This document shows, one piece after another, positions 35,056 to 44,632 of a stretch of 64,000 nt of DNA (position 1 is the stretch's first letter; each line of letters starts with the position of its first letter). The notes beneath the pieces are model-generated. The model was not told the DNA's origin and made no database searches. It was given only the letters and a program-made list of their open reading frames with translations. Origin of the DNA: Ignavibacteria bacterium UBA7675 (GTDB taxonomy: Bacteria; Bacteroidota; Ignavibacteria; Kapaibacteriales; UB7675). The translations under genes were made by a program, and so were the position numbers. The stretch covers positions 148,391-212,390 of the forward strand of contig DLHF01000026.1 in NCBI GenBank assembly GCA_002483085.1, read 5' to 3'.

Positions 35056-35087
35056 AAAAGCAGGGTGTTATGCCCTGCTTTTCTTTT
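35056..35087. terminator. Bidirectional intrinsic terminator between convergent genes
   Basis: Stem AAAAGCAGGG / CCCTGCTTTT (35056-35065 with 35073-35082) with T-runs on both strands. It serves the T9SS propeller gene (+) and def (-). Confidence 0.9.
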
Positions 35088-35109
35088 TATCGGTATTGCC
35101 ATTGCTGTG

Positions 35110-35697
35110 TTAGCGCCGCATCGCTCGCGCCGTTGTTTTTTCTACAGGCTTCACATACAGCGGATACTCTGTCTCAATGGCGCCGCGCTGTATGCGCTTT
35201 AGCCGGGGGTGAGCAAGAGCCCGGCGAACCGGCGAAAGATACTCGAAGAAGTACCGACCATGCAAGTGGTCTACTTCGTGCTGAATCACACGGCTGAACA
35301 TATCGTCGGCTTCGACTACATGCTCCTTCATATCTTGGTCGTAATAGCGCACCTGAATGAACTCAGGCCGCACAATCATATCGCGCAGTGTAGGCAGGCT
35401 AAGGCATCCTTCTTCAAACTCTATGGTTTCTTCCGAAAAGACTTCGATCACCGGATTGATAAGCGCTGTTGGTTTGTACTGCTGGTATTGGTCCTCTTCG
35501 ATCACCGACAGGTCCATCACCGTAATAGCCAGCGGTGAGCCGACTTGGTTGGCAGCCAGACCGATACCATCGGCATTATACATTGTCTCAAACATGTCGG
35601 CAATGAACTGGACTACTTCATCGCTCATCTCCTCTACTTGCGAGGCTTTTTGCCGGAGAATTGGATGGTCGTATGTGTAAACAGGAAGTATCGACAT
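35110..35697 (-). CDS. def: Peptide deformylase
   Basis: This 195-aa metalloenzyme removes the N-formyl group from nascent proteins. All three signature motifs are present: GIGLAANQVG (~44-53), EGCLSLP (~95) and QHEVDHLHG (~136), which supply the metal-binding Cys and two His and the catalytic Glu. The length is slightly above E. coli Def because of a basic C-terminal extension (about 175-195). It is the last gene of a five-gene minus-strand run (38904 to 35110). A terminator follows. Confidence 0.97.
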   Translation of the reverse strand: MSILPVYTYDHPILRQKASQVEEMSDEVVQFIADMFETMYNADGIGLAANQVGSPLAITVMDLSVIEEDQYQQYKPTALINPVIEVFSEETIEFEEGCLSLPTLRDMIVRPEFIQVRYYDQDMKEHVVEADDMFSRVIQHEVDHLHGRYFFEYLSPVRRALAHPRLKRIQRGAIETEYPLYVKPVEKTTARAMRR

Positions 35698-35774
35698 TGA
35701 AGTAAATAAAGAAGTTCGAGTTTATGCGCCTCGTGCGCCGTCGGCATATTGACGATTTACAGGGCGCTGGTAGT

Positions 35775-36476
35775 TTATGCGTGAACGAGCGAAATACCGT
35801 TCTGGTCTTCGATAATTTTCAGCACATCGGTAATATCTTCGAGAATGTAGTCGGCTTCCACCTGTTGATTGCCAAAAGAATCGCCATATCCTGCAAAAGC
35901 GGTTTGCATTCCCACATTTTTTGCTCCTACCATGTCGCGCTCTGCCCAATCGCCGATCATCAGCACATTTTCAGCTTCGCAATCGCCGAGCTTATTGAGT
36001 GCCATCATAAAGGGTTTCGGACCTGGCTTGCGCTCGCCGGTGTCATCGAAAGTGACAACGACATCAAAGATATGGTGGAAATTCATCTGGCACAACCGCA
36101 GCCATGCTTCGCGTGCTGGAGCATCGGAAACGACCGCCAGCCTGATACCATTTTTTACTAATCTCATCAGCGTTGCAGTAACATGCGGGTACGGTGTAAG
36201 CGCAGCCTCGCGTGCACGGCGATAAGCAATAATACCAGCCGACAGGATTTTGTAGTCCACCCGGCCTAATACTTCCTTGAGCAAATGATCGAACACGAGC
36301 TGATACTCAATGCCCTGCTCGGTGTAAATTTTGTCGATATGAGTCCGTACTTCTTCCGACGTCAGCTCAATACCGGCATCAATCATACCGCAAATAGCCG
36401 CATTAATCGCTTGGCGTTTCATCGCCATGAAGTCGACCAGCGTGTTGTCGAGGTCAAATATTACTGCTTTAATCAT
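35775..36476 (-). CDS. HAD-superfamily hydrolase
   Basis: This 233-aa Asp-nucleophile phosphatase-type hydrolase has motif I FDLDNTLVD (nucleophile D8, acid D10), motif II VVSDAP (~113), motif III Lys in GERKPGPKPF (~149) and motif IV GDWAERDMVGAKNVGM (~175-190). An alpha-helical cap sits between motifs I and II, as in subfamily IA (YjjG/phosphoglycolate-phosphatase-like). The substrate is not predictable. It lies 77 bp upstream of def and 34 bp downstream of the GroES-like gene. Confidence 0.9.
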   Translation of the reverse strand: MIKAVIFDLDNTLVDFMAMKRQAINAAICGMIDAGIELTSEEVRTHIDKIYTEQGIEYQLVFDHLLKEVLGRVDYKILSAGIIAYRRAREAALTPYPHVTATLMRLVKNGIRLAVVSDAPAREAWLRLCQMNFHHIFDVVVTFDDTGERKPGPKPFMMALNKLGDCEAENVLMIGDWAERDMVGAKNVGMQTAFAGYGDSFGNQQVEADYILEDITDVLKIIEDQNGISLVHA

Positions 36477-36510
36477 ACCATCCTGCCTGTCGCGTATCGA
36501 AAGTAAAAAA

Positions 36511-36885
36511 TTACTCGTCTACGAGATCGCGTATCAGCAGCAGCACCGCCGATTGGGGCACGATCACATATTTTTCCTGCTCGAATTCGAGCTCATACGA
36601 CTGATTTTGCAGAAAAATCGCCAGATCGCCTTCGCGAGCCTGAAGCGGAATATACTGTACTTTGTGAGAGGTTTCTTTCCACGGCTCGTCGGCATCAGGC
36701 GAAGGCGCTACAGCATAGCCCGGCCCAGCCTTGACAACATAGCCGCTCTGGACTTTCTCCTTTTCGTGTACACCGGGCGGGAGATACAATCCAGCATGGG
36801 TCTTGTCCGAAAGTGATTTCGGCTTCAGCAGCAGCCTGTCGCCAACAATGATAAACTTGTCTACAGTGCGAAAATACTCGGTCAT
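36511..36885 (-). CDS. Divergent GroES-family co-chaperonin
   Basis: This 124-aa protein shows the Cpn10 fold order: DRLLLKPKSLSDKTHAGLYLP, SGYVVKAGPG, REGDLAIFLQNQSYELEF and YVIVPQSAVLLLI. It is about 25 residues longer than GroES because of an insertion after AGPG (about 56-80, rich in acidic residues and Pro). The mobile-loop equivalent (DKTHAGLYLP) lacks the usual GGIVL core. There is no groEL beside it, so it may be a secondary co-chaperonin. The start at 36885 is chosen over a longer in-frame form with an unlikely Cys-rich leader. Confidence 0.8.
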   Translation of the reverse strand: MTEYFRTVDKFIIVGDRLLLKPKSLSDKTHAGLYLPPGVHEKEKVQSGYVVKAGPGYAVAPSPDADEPWKETSHKVQYIPLQAREGDLAIFLQNQSYELEFEQEKYVIVPQSAVLLLIRDLVDE

Positions 36886-36982
36886 GTCTCTTTGATTGCT
36901 GTAAAAAATGCAAGATAGTAAAAGGCAACCGACCGAAAAAATCCGGCGCAACGGACATTCGATTTTTCACACCATAGCTGCT

Positions 36983-37978
36983 TTACGACGGAAGCAAATA
37001 AGCATCGTGTGGAATAGTCAGTACAAGTTTGCCCATAATCTCGTTGGACTCCATGCGCCGGTGCACATCGGCGATGTTCAGTATCGTGTCTGTCGAGTCG
37101 ATGACTGGCTGTAGCTGCCCGGAAGCAAACAGAGGCCACACACGGGTAGCGAGCCGGTTGGCAAGCCGTGTCTTTTCTGCCAGAGGGCGATTGCGTAGTG
37201 TAGAACCAATCACAGACACATTTTTGATAAGAATCAGGCTCAGATCAATTTCGCTGCGTGTGCCGCCAAGCAGTCCAATAATGAGAATTCTGCCGCGATA
37301 CCGTATCAGTTGCAGGTTTTTCGCCAAATGCGAACTGCCTACCATATCGAGAATAAGGTCCACACCGCGTTTGTTTGTAAGCTCTACCAACCGTGTAAAG
37401 AAGTCTTCCTCGCGGTAGTTAATTGCTGCGTGTGCGCCGAGCTCCCTGCACAAGTCCAATTTATCGGGCTGGCTTGCAGTAGCGTACACTTCAGCACCTG
37501 CATGCCTTGCAAGCTGGATCGCTGCAGTGCCCACACCGCTTGCTCCTGCGTGAATCAGGCACTTCTCGCCCTTTTTCAGCCTGCCTTCGGTAAAGAGGTT
37601 GAGATACGCCGTAGAAAACACTTCTGGAATGGAAGCAGCTTCCTCGTATGACATTCCGTCCGGCACGGGCAACAGCATTTTGTGGGGCACGTTTACGTAC
37701 TGCGCGTAGCCGCCGCCAGGCAGCAAAGCACAAACGCGGTCGCCAACCTTCCATATCCCGTGTTCGACACCTGTGGCCACAATTTCACCGGCGCATTCAA
37801 GCCCCATGATATTTGTAGCTCCTGCGGGCGGCATGTACATGCCACGCCGCTGTAGCAAATCGGCTCGATTCACAGCCGTAGCGTGAATTTTTACAATCAC
37901 TTCGCGGTATCCACACACCGGGTCGGGTACGTCGTCCCAGTGCATTTTCCCGTCGTTGAGCACTACAATTGCCTTCAC
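36983..37978 (-). CDS. NAD(P)H quinone oxidoreductase (MDR/zeta-crystallin type)
   Basis: This 331-aa zinc-free medium-chain reductase has ATAVNRADLLQRRGMYMPP (~33), GLECAGEI (~58), the Rossmann GASGVGTAAIQLARHAGA (~144-161) and YRGRILIIGLLGG (~233). It is close in pattern to PIG3-type quinone oxidoreductases. Translation starts at a GTG that overlaps the TAG stop of the upstream mscS-type gene by one base, implying translational coupling. Confidence 0.92.
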   Translation of the reverse strand: MKAIVVLNDGKMHWDDVPDPVCGYREVIVKIHATAVNRADLLQRRGMYMPPAGATNIMGLECAGEIVATGVEHGIWKVGDRVCALLPGGGYAQYVNVPHKMLLPVPDGMSYEEAASIPEVFSTAYLNLFTEGRLKKGEKCLIHAGASGVGTAAIQLARHAGAEVYATASQPDKLDLCRELGAHAAINYREEDFFTRLVELTNKRGVDLILDMVGSSHLAKNLQLIRYRGRILIIGLLGGTRSEIDLSLILIKNVSVIGSTLRNRPLAEKTRLANRLATRVWPLFASGQLQPVIDSTDTILNIADVHRRMESNEIMGKLVLTIPHDAYLLPS

Positions 37979-38904
37979 TATGTTTTGTCCTGCGATGAAG
38001 ATGAGGAATATTCGGCTGTCGCGATTGTCTCTTTTTGTGTTGAGGTATCGCGGTCAGAGGGCAGCCCAAGATGTTTCGGCGGCACCTCGCTGTGGCGCTG
38101 TGTCTGTGCATCTATATGCGTGCAGGCAATTGTATGCCCTGCCGTTTCTATTGCCTCCTGTACCTTTGTGCGGAATTCTGTGGAAATTTCCTCGGCGCCA
38201 TCAGCCATCACCCAAAACACCAAGGTAAGGGTGACACCGTTGGCAGGGTGCTCCACCAGCCCAAAAGAAGGCGGCGGCTCTTTCATTATCTGTGTTTCGT
38301 CGTCTATCAGTGCAGTAAACAATCTTTTGACCTCTTTCCCGCTGATATCAAGCCCACAGGTATATGTCAGTTCAATACGGCGGCGAGGCTCCACAGAGAA
38401 GTTGACGACTGTTTCGTTGGAGAGCTTGCCATTGGGAATAATCACAGTGCGGCCATCAGTTGTTTTGAGTATAGTGTAGAATAGCTGTATCTCGCGCACC
38501 ATACCGCTGTGCCCTTGCGCTGTAATATAGTCACCAGCACGATAGGGCTTCATCAGCAGTATAAGTACGCCGCCCGCAAAATTCGACAGGCTGCCCTGAA
38601 GTGCCAAGCCAATAGCCAGCCCCGCTGCCCCGAGCACTGTTATAAACGAGGTCGTAGCTATTCCCACTATCGAAGCAGCACTGATAATAAGCAGAATCTT
38701 GAGCGCAACGTCCAGAAGACTCCGCAGAAAATAACGCAGCGAAACGTCGACACTGTTGCGCTCTAAAGCCATACCCACTACGGTTGTAAACCAGCGCACA
38801 ACTCGCCAGCCTATTACAAGTGTAAGAATAGCGAGCAAGAGCTTCGGCCCCCACGAAATTGCGCTCGTAATAATCTGGTTAATATATGTTTCGACGTTTT
38901 TCAT
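37978..38904 (-). CDS. Small-conductance mechanosensitive channel (MscS family)
   Basis: This 308-aa protein has three membrane helices (about 20-40, 65-85, 88-112). The third is the pore helix VLGAAGLAIGLALQGSLSNF, with the small-residue packing characteristic of MscS. The beta domain follows (YRAGDYITAQGHSGMVREI, then TTDGRTVIIPNGKLSNE). The cytoplasmic alpha/beta domain ends near 265, and a Ser/Thr-rich tail lacks any known module. It releases solutes on hypo-osmotic shock. It is the first gene of the minus-strand run ending at def. Confidence 0.95.
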   Translation of the reverse strand: MKNVETYINQIITSAISWGPKLLLAILTLVIGWRVVRWFTTVVGMALERNSVDVSLRYFLRSLLDVALKILLIISAASIVGIATTSFITVLGAAGLAIGLALQGSLSNFAGGVLILLMKPYRAGDYITAQGHSGMVREIQLFYTILKTTDGRTVIIPNGKLSNETVVNFSVEPRRRIELTYTCGLDISGKEVKRLFTALIDDETQIMKEPPPSFGLVEHPANGVTLTLVFWVMADGAEEISTEFRTKVQEAIETAGHTIACTHIDAQTQRHSEVPPKHLGLPSDRDTSTQKETIATAEYSSSSSQDKT

Positions 38905-39010
38905 ACCTTCTATCTATCTGTAAGTTTCCCGTTGTACAATAAACAACGCTGGTAGTATTCTGCACCTGCTACCTATAGTTCGCCAGCAGGCCGCAGAGCG
39001 CATTTCTACG

Positions 39011-39112
39011 TGGCGCTTCGGTTCCGTTGCTCTACCTTTTGTCTCCGCACCGCGCAGCACACGTCCGCGCATCGTTCCTACGATAACTTCCCGCCGCGTG
39101 GTATTCTGCCTC
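39011..39112 (+). repeat. Dispersed intergenic repeat, modules A + C
   Basis: Module A (TGGCGCTTCGGTTCCGTTGC, then TTTGTCTCCGCACCGCGCAGC) is followed by module C (GTCCGCGCATCGTTCCTACG, 39063) and CCGCCGCGTGG. It occupies the 305-bp gap 38905-39209 between the MscS gene start and the recG stop. Nothing else is recognised there. Confidence 0.8.
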
Positions 39113-39209
39113 TATCGCTCTTGTTCTGGCCTGTAATACACCTTGCTACACGCAGAGCTCAACATCGCAGTAGAACACTTCTGCTGAGCTTATCTCCGCC
39201 TTGTGGCCT

Positions 39210-41450
39210 CTACGCTACATCTAAATAGCCAAAATCCTCGCGATACCGGCGCAGGAATTCGCGGCGCAGCACTTCGTGTTCCAAGCGCCGCAGTTGTGGG
39301 TCGGCGGCAACAAGTGCAAAGGCTTCGTCGCGAGCGCATTTAATCCAAGCGCCATCGGTAATAAGATTGGCAAAAATAAATTCGGGCAAGCCGGACTGCC
39401 GAGTTCCGAGTACATCACCCGGGCCGCGCAGCTCCAAATCCACTTCGGCAATTTTGAATCCGTCGGTGGTTTCCTGCATCGTTTTTAGTCTCTGAATCGT
39501 CGCTTTTCGTTCGCCAGCCTGCTCTTCACGCTTCGAGAGCTGATAGCGAAAATGATCTTTCGTAGCCAGCAAACAATACGACTGTTCGCTACCGCGCCCT
39601 ACGCGGCCTCGCAACTGGTGCAACTGCGACAAGCCAAAGCGCTCGGCGTTTTCGATAAGCATTACCGAAGCGTTTGGTACATCAATACCCACTTCTACCA
39701 CTGTCGTTGCTACGAGAATATGAAATTTGTGTGCTTTAAAATCTCGCATCGCATCTTCTTTTTCGTACCAGAACATCTGCCCGTGCAGGAGCCCAAGCCG
39801 GAGATCGGGAAACACCTCGGTGCTGAGAAACTCATAGTGTTCTACAGCGGATTTTAGTTCGATTTTTTCCGACTTCTCCACAAGCGGATACACAATGTAC
39901 GCCTGGCGCCCGAGCTGCACCTGCTCGCGTATAAAAGCGTGAACAGACGGCAACTGGTTCTCAAACACTACCTTTGTTTCAATCGGCTTGCGATTGCTCG
40001 GCAACTCGTCGATGACCGATACATCAAGATCGCCGTACAGCGTCATAGACAGCGTGCGAGGAATTGGCGTTGCGGACATCACGAGTATATGCGGCGTCAC
40101 TTCTCTGCCGGGATCGCGGTCGCCATCTCTGAAAGAAGCAGTAGCGCGTTCCCGAAGAGCTGCGCGCTGCAAAACACCAAAGCGGTGCTGCTCGTCGATC
40201 ACTACCAGCCCCAGATGGCGGTACTGCACAGTGCTCTGGAACACCGCGTGAGTACCGACAATAATATGGGCATGGCCAGCGGCAATAGTTTCTAACATTT
40301 CGCGACGCGCCCGCGCCTTTTGGCCTCCTACAAGCTGCACCACTTTAATATCCGTATCGTGTAGAAGTTCCGTCAGCGTATGAAAATGTTGCTCGGCGAG
40401 AATTTCAGTTGGCGCCATCAGCACGCACTGGCAGCCATTGTCGATTGCCACGAGCATAGAAAGGAGTGCTACAATTGTTTTGCCGGAACCCACATCGCCC
40501 TGTAGCAGCCTATTCATTGGTGCCTCGCTTGTCATGTCTCCCACGATCTCGCGCACAACGCGCTTTTGTGCGCCTGTAAGGCGAAACGGCAGCTTTTCTA
40601 CCATTGCGCGAGCGCGAGCACTGGCAGCCTCGAAAGCAATTGCCTTATCCTCGTTTTTAACGCCGTGGTGCCGCATAGCGAGCAGCATCTCAAAGAAAAA
40701 GAGTTCTTCAAACTTCATGCGGTTGCGCGCCTGCTTCAGCGCCTCGGCAGACTCGGGAAAATGCAATTGCCTTACGGCATCCTGCCTACCGGGAAAACCG
40801 AACTGCGCGAGCATGTCTACGGGCAGTGTTTCCTGCACTTGTGGTAATTCGCGTTCGAGCACGGACCCCACAAGCTGCCTCATCAGGCGCATGGAAAGCC
40901 CTGCGTCGCGCATTTTTTGGGTAAGCGTGTACTTAGGTAAAATTTTCCCCGCTTGCAGTAGTTCCTCGTCTTCGGGCTCGATGCGGTCGATGTCAGGATG
41001 GTGAAACTGCACACGGCCACCATTGAGCTCGGGCCTGCCGCTTACCGCTACAAACTGGTCGGGCTGAAACAGTTTTTTGAAATACTGCGCCTGATTCCAG
41101 AAGATCATCTCGCCAGCAGTACCGCTGCCATCGTCGAGCGTCACGACCACCATAGTGCGATTTTTTCCAAAGGTGTGGTCGCGCACCGAGCGCACCCACG
41201 CCACAATCATAATCTCGGAAGAAAGCGTTACTTCTCCGGCAAAAAGATCATCGGCACTATGTACTTGCTTCAATTGATCGCGCAGTGCGCGCAGCGACGA
41301 TACCGTACTTCTATCGATATAGGCACGAGGGTAAAAATGCAGGAGGTCTGATGGAAAAAGCAATCCGGCGGCGGCCAGCGCTTCCGCTCTTCGCGGCCCT
41401 ACACCGCGCAGATACTGCAAAGACGATTGTTGTTCGATGTGTTGATCCAT
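39210..41450 (-). CDS. recG: ATP-dependent DNA helicase RecG
   Basis: This 746-aa fork-reversal helicase has an N-terminal HhH/wedge region (LQYLRGVGPRRAEAL at 10-25), an OB-fold (about 75-160), Walker A LLQGDVGSGKT (~303), motif II IDEQHRFG (~405), VMSATPIPRTLSMT (~455), motif V VATTVVEVGIDVPNA and motif VI QLRGRVGRG. A C-terminal TRG-like segment (GDVLGTRQSGLPEF) completes it. The length is typical. It lies downstream of the propeller gene and its terminator, so it has its own transcription start. Confidence 0.97.
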   Translation of the reverse strand: MDQHIEQQSSLQYLRGVGPRRAEALAAAGLLFPSDLLHFYPRAYIDRSTVSSLRALRDQLKQVHSADDLFAGEVTLSSEIMIVAWVRSVRDHTFGKNRTMVVVTLDDGSGTAGEMIFWNQAQYFKKLFQPDQFVAVSGRPELNGGRVQFHHPDIDRIEPEDEELLQAGKILPKYTLTQKMRDAGLSMRLMRQLVGSVLERELPQVQETLPVDMLAQFGFPGRQDAVRQLHFPESAEALKQARNRMKFEELFFFEMLLAMRHHGVKNEDKAIAFEAASARARAMVEKLPFRLTGAQKRVVREIVGDMTSEAPMNRLLQGDVGSGKTIVALLSMLVAIDNGCQCVLMAPTEILAEQHFHTLTELLHDTDIKVVQLVGGQKARARREMLETIAAGHAHIIVGTHAVFQSTVQYRHLGLVVIDEQHRFGVLQRAALRERATASFRDGDRDPGREVTPHILVMSATPIPRTLSMTLYGDLDVSVIDELPSNRKPIETKVVFENQLPSVHAFIREQVQLGRQAYIVYPLVEKSEKIELKSAVEHYEFLSTEVFPDLRLGLLHGQMFWYEKEDAMRDFKAHKFHILVATTVVEVGIDVPNASVMLIENAERFGLSQLHQLRGRVGRGSEQSYCLLATKDHFRYQLSKREEQAGERKATIQRLKTMQETTDGFKIAEVDLELRGPGDVLGTRQSGLPEFIFANLITDGAWIKCARDEAFALVAADPQLRRLEHEVLRREFLRRYREDFGYLDVA

Positions 41451-41483
41451 GACACCTTCGACGAAAAACAGAAGGCGAAAATT

Positions 41484-41516
41484 ACAAAAAAAAACGGGCG
41501 GTGATACCGCCCGTTT
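41484..41516 (-). terminator. Intrinsic terminator of the propeller gene 41540-43744
   Basis: On the minus strand, an 11-bp perfect stem AAACGGGCGGT / ACCGCCCGTTT with a 3-nt loop is followed by a T-tract of about ten. The same terminator with one wobble lies at 44793-44824 after the paralogue. Confidence 0.93.
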
Positions 41517-41539
41517 CTACGTACTATGCGAACTATCTT

Positions 41540-43744
41540 TTATTTTGCGTGATAACCATACAAAATCCCTTCGGATTTATCGATAACAACGATCTCCTTG
41601 GACTCATTAGTGACAACCATCACGTCCTCATAGTCGATCTCGTGCTCACTAATAATGGTCCCTCTATTACAGGTATCGTGAATAATTTGGGTAACTTCTC
41701 CCGACGAATACACAATATACTCTCCTACCTTTTGCGGAGCGTTTCTGGACTCAAGCAAGACTGGTTCCCATTCCACCGACCAGCGACACTTGCCATCAGG
41801 CGATACTTTGCCGATACCATCGGAACCGAGCAAATACACCGAACCGTCGATGACGCGGATTCCCTGTAAGCTGTCTATATTCGAACGGCTCCCTTCCAAA
41901 TCGCCCAAATCCATGTCGTCGATATCGTCTTCGCTCAGTTTCCAGAGAGGTGTAACAGCATTGTCTTTTGCCGTGCTGAAACTACCTAATGGGTAGCCTA
42001 TTAATTCGCCGTCGTTATACTCTACCATGCAGGAAAAACGCGCAGTATCGGGAAAGACAAAATTCTTATCAGTAGAACGCGCACACAGCATTTCTCTTAC
42101 CGGAAGCGACTTCGCGTCTAATACCCAGTAATCATAGCGCTCATCATCGTGATTTACAAGAAAGTTAATACTCTCTTCTTTTTCCATGGCAGAGATAAAC
42201 ATCACTTCGTCCACATCTTTGTCAAAAGGTATGTGCTGCACTTTTTCCTTGCTCACAACATAAACATCGTGTGTCCCCATTACCACATCCGACTTCGGCG
42301 TGGAAGCCACAGTCATAAATCTCACTGCATTGTAGCCTCCTTTTTTCGCGGTCTCTGCAATGATAAAGCCAGGTGTATGCTCTACTACTTGGCCATCTTT
42401 AAGGTCGAGGACAACAAATCCTTCGCCGTCGTAGTCGTCGCGCGCCGTCTTTTTCAATTCGGTATAGATACGCCCGCCCATTGCAATAACGAGCTTCGAC
42501 TGGTTGTTCGTATCCAGCAAATAGGCATATCCCTCGCTCGACTTGGAGCGCGTAAGACCGCGCTCAATTGCTGCCCAGTTCGGGCTGTAGAATACGCCTG
42601 CTCCTAACCCGCTGCTAATCGCACCTGTAGCAACAGAAACAAGAGCAGCAGTAAGAAATGCGCCGGTCTTGCTCGCTTTCAAGTGTCCCGGTTCGTAGAT
42701 ACTTTCCTGCTCGAACAGCAGGCGCGACCACTGTGGTTTACCGGTCTGCATATCAATTTTGTGTACTCCCATTTTACCGTCGCTTTGGTAGGTAAATACA
42801 ACCAGATCCTTGTCGTTGTTGTACAGCCGTGCAAAGTCTACCATGCCGGGTACAGCGTCGGCTTGTGTCTCCCACACGCGAATGCCGTCGCTGCATCGGT
42901 ACAGCGACTGCTTGTCCTCATCACTGACAATCAGATACAGCTCGTTGCGCGCTACTACAGGCAGATAGACATCAGGGTCTTCGGGATCAATACCGATAAT
43001 CGCATTCACATTTTTGTTGGTCAGGCTGATACACAGAATATTGTCCTCGTTAAAAAGAAACATCTGATCTTTCGTAGCTGCAAAGTGCTGAATCACTCGG
43101 CTGTTCAGATCGCTGTTTTCCAATTCCATCATGAATTCAATGTAACCACTTGCAGTATCTAGTACAAACAGGCTATCGCAGCTTCCATATGGTGCAACCA
43201 GTATCTTGTCATTCCAGTACTCATAGCGTACCTGGCTTACTTCGCACACGGATTGATGGAGAATTTTCCGCTCTTTTACATCGACAATCTGAAAACCATC
43301 GCTAAAATAAAATATGCCGACACTGCCAAAAAAGTACGGTCGTGTAGAGCTAAAATCAATACTTTTTGCTCCGTTGATACTCAGATCATCATCCCACGAC
43401 TCACCGATAATTGGCAGTGTTTTCTGGATAACGCCATCGGAAACATTTACAAATTCGTACTGGTTCTTGTTGGCAAGTAAGTAGGTCGAGTTGTCGATAA
43501 ATCTACCAAAAAAATCTTCGTTGAAATCTTCGATAGTCTTTGTCCACGCTATAGCACCAGTTTTGGTATTCACACATTGTAGATTGTCCTTGTCTCTGTC
43601 AATAAGCGATACCACGTAATTACCATTGGTGGACAGTTGTGCGGTAGTAATTTCTTCATCGACAACAATCTTCCAGTCCGAAGTCTGGGCAAAACATTGT
43701 CCGATACAGAATAGGAATAGAATAACGAGCATGAAAAATTTCAT
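41540..43744 (-). CDS. Secreted beta-propeller protein (PQQ/WD40-like), paralogue 1
   Basis: This 734-aa protein has a clear signal peptide (MKFFMLVILFLFCIGQCFAQ, cut before TSDW). The rest is repeated four-stranded blades with G/D-rich turns (for example VNTKTGAIAWTKTI, IDMQTGKPQWSRLL, SPDGKCRWSVEW), as in PQQ-like propellers. A hydrophobic glycine-rich insertion of about 30 residues interrupts it near 355-385 (AALVSVATGAISSGLGAGVF). It has no T9SS tail and no catalytic motif. It is closely related over its whole length to 44848-47241, and both end in YGYHAK. The barrel gene 43853-44509 separates them. Confidence 0.82.
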   Translation of the reverse strand: MKFFMLVILFLFCIGQCFAQTSDWKIVVDEEITTAQLSTNGNYVVSLIDRDKDNLQCVNTKTGAIAWTKTIEDFNEDFFGRFIDNSTYLLANKNQYEFVNVSDGVIQKTLPIIGESWDDDLSINGAKSIDFSSTRPYFFGSVGIFYFSDGFQIVDVKERKILHQSVCEVSQVRYEYWNDKILVAPYGSCDSLFVLDTASGYIEFMMELENSDLNSRVIQHFAATKDQMFLFNEDNILCISLTNKNVNAIIGIDPEDPDVYLPVVARNELYLIVSDEDKQSLYRCSDGIRVWETQADAVPGMVDFARLYNNDKDLVVFTYQSDGKMGVHKIDMQTGKPQWSRLLFEQESIYEPGHLKASKTGAFLTAALVSVATGAISSGLGAGVFYSPNWAAIERGLTRSKSSEGYAYLLDTNNQSKLVIAMGGRIYTELKKTARDDYDGEGFVVLDLKDGQVVEHTPGFIIAETAKKGGYNAVRFMTVASTPKSDVVMGTHDVYVVSKEKVQHIPFDKDVDEVMFISAMEKEESINFLVNHDDERYDYWVLDAKSLPVREMLCARSTDKNFVFPDTARFSCMVEYNDGELIGYPLGSFSTAKDNAVTPLWKLSEDDIDDMDLGDLEGSRSNIDSLQGIRVIDGSVYLLGSDGIGKVSPDGKCRWSVEWEPVLLESRNAPQKVGEYIVYSSGEVTQIIHDTCNRGTIISEHEIDYEDVMVVTNESKEIVVIDKSEGILYGYHAK

Positions 43745-43852
43745 AGGCCATTGTAGTTAGATGTGGGGCAATGGAGAGGCAACTATTAAATATTTGACAA
43801 CGCTCTTACAGAGAGCTCGTTGGTTAATGAATCTGATTGCAGAATACGTCGA

Positions 43853-44509
43853 TCAGTAGGAGCCCACATAGATGAGATGAATACCTGCACGCCGCACATT
43901 AAGGGTGTGCTCAACGCCAATGGAAGCATCCGAATAATCTATGGTATGGCTGGTTATATCTTGCGTGTAACGGATTTTTATCAAGCCCCAGCTTTTGCGT
44001 TTACCAATGCTGATTTCCGCCATAATACTTGGATTGCCCACGCCTTCACTCAAATCAGAGGGTGTGCCAATGACATAGCTGTAATGATATCCCAAACCAA
44101 GAGCAGCTCCAAGCGGAAATTTAGACCCTTTAAACGAAGCATCAGTGCCAATCTGCACAGTTGCGTAGATAGGAGCCTCGATGGTAATGAAGTTGCTGCT
44201 GCTGCCGTAGAAATCGGACTTTGTCGCAGCAGAAAGCCCAAGCGCAGGGTTCAGACAAACTGCAATGTCCTCGTTAAGAGCTACTGCAGGAAGGTTGAAT
44301 CCCGCCTGGAAGGAGTAATGTGCAAAGGTGTTTCTGTAGCTTGCTTCCGAGCCGGGATCATAAACAAAGCGGCCATTCTCCCGATAATCATAAAAGAGAA
44401 TACCACCACCGATATTGGGACGCTCAAAACCACGCCAAAAAGACTGAGCTGATGAAACTGCGGGAAGGCAACATAAAATGAGTAATGCTGCGGTAAATAA
44501 TCTATACAT
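43853..44509 (-). CDS. Small outer-membrane beta-barrel-like protein
   Basis: This 218-aa protein has a signal peptide (MYRLFTAALLILCCLPAVSSAQ). It then shows alternating hydrophobic strands with aromatic girdle residues (HYSFQAGFNLPAV, NFITIEAPIYATVQIG, GLGYHYSYVIG, GLIKIRYTQDI, AGIHLIYVGSY), consistent with an 8-10 strand barrel. The family is not recognised. The start at 44509 is chosen because longer in-frame forms would run through the promoter box at 44548. It lies between two propeller paralogues, so a barrel-plus-propeller envelope complex is possible. Confidence 0.72.
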   Translation of the reverse strand: MYRLFTAALLILCCLPAVSSAQSFWRGFERPNIGGGILFYDYRENGRFVYDPGSEASYRNTFAHYSFQAGFNLPAVALNEDIAVCLNPALGLSAATKSDFYGSSSNFITIEAPIYATVQIGTDASFKGSKFPLGAALGLGYHYSYVIGTPSDLSEGVGNPSIMAEISIGKRKSWGLIKIRYTQDITSHTIDYSDASIGVEHTLNVRRAGIHLIYVGSY

Positions 44510-44547
44510 AGGTGTTCCTGAAGTGTAAAAAAAGTGTAGTAGGTCCG

Positions 44548-44555
44548 CAAATATA
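44548..44555 (-). promoter_or_regulatory. Bacteroidota-type -7 box TATATTTG (minus strand)
   Basis: On the minus strand, TATATTTG lies 38 bp before the barrel-protein ATG, with TTTG 18 bp further upstream. It lies next to the 41-bp palindrome at 44633. Confidence 0.6.
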
Positions 44556-44632
44556 AATGATTTCATGCTGAAGCAAAAACAGAATTTAGCAACAGAGGAA
44601 CGCTACAGCCGCTTCACGGGGTGATTCGGCGC

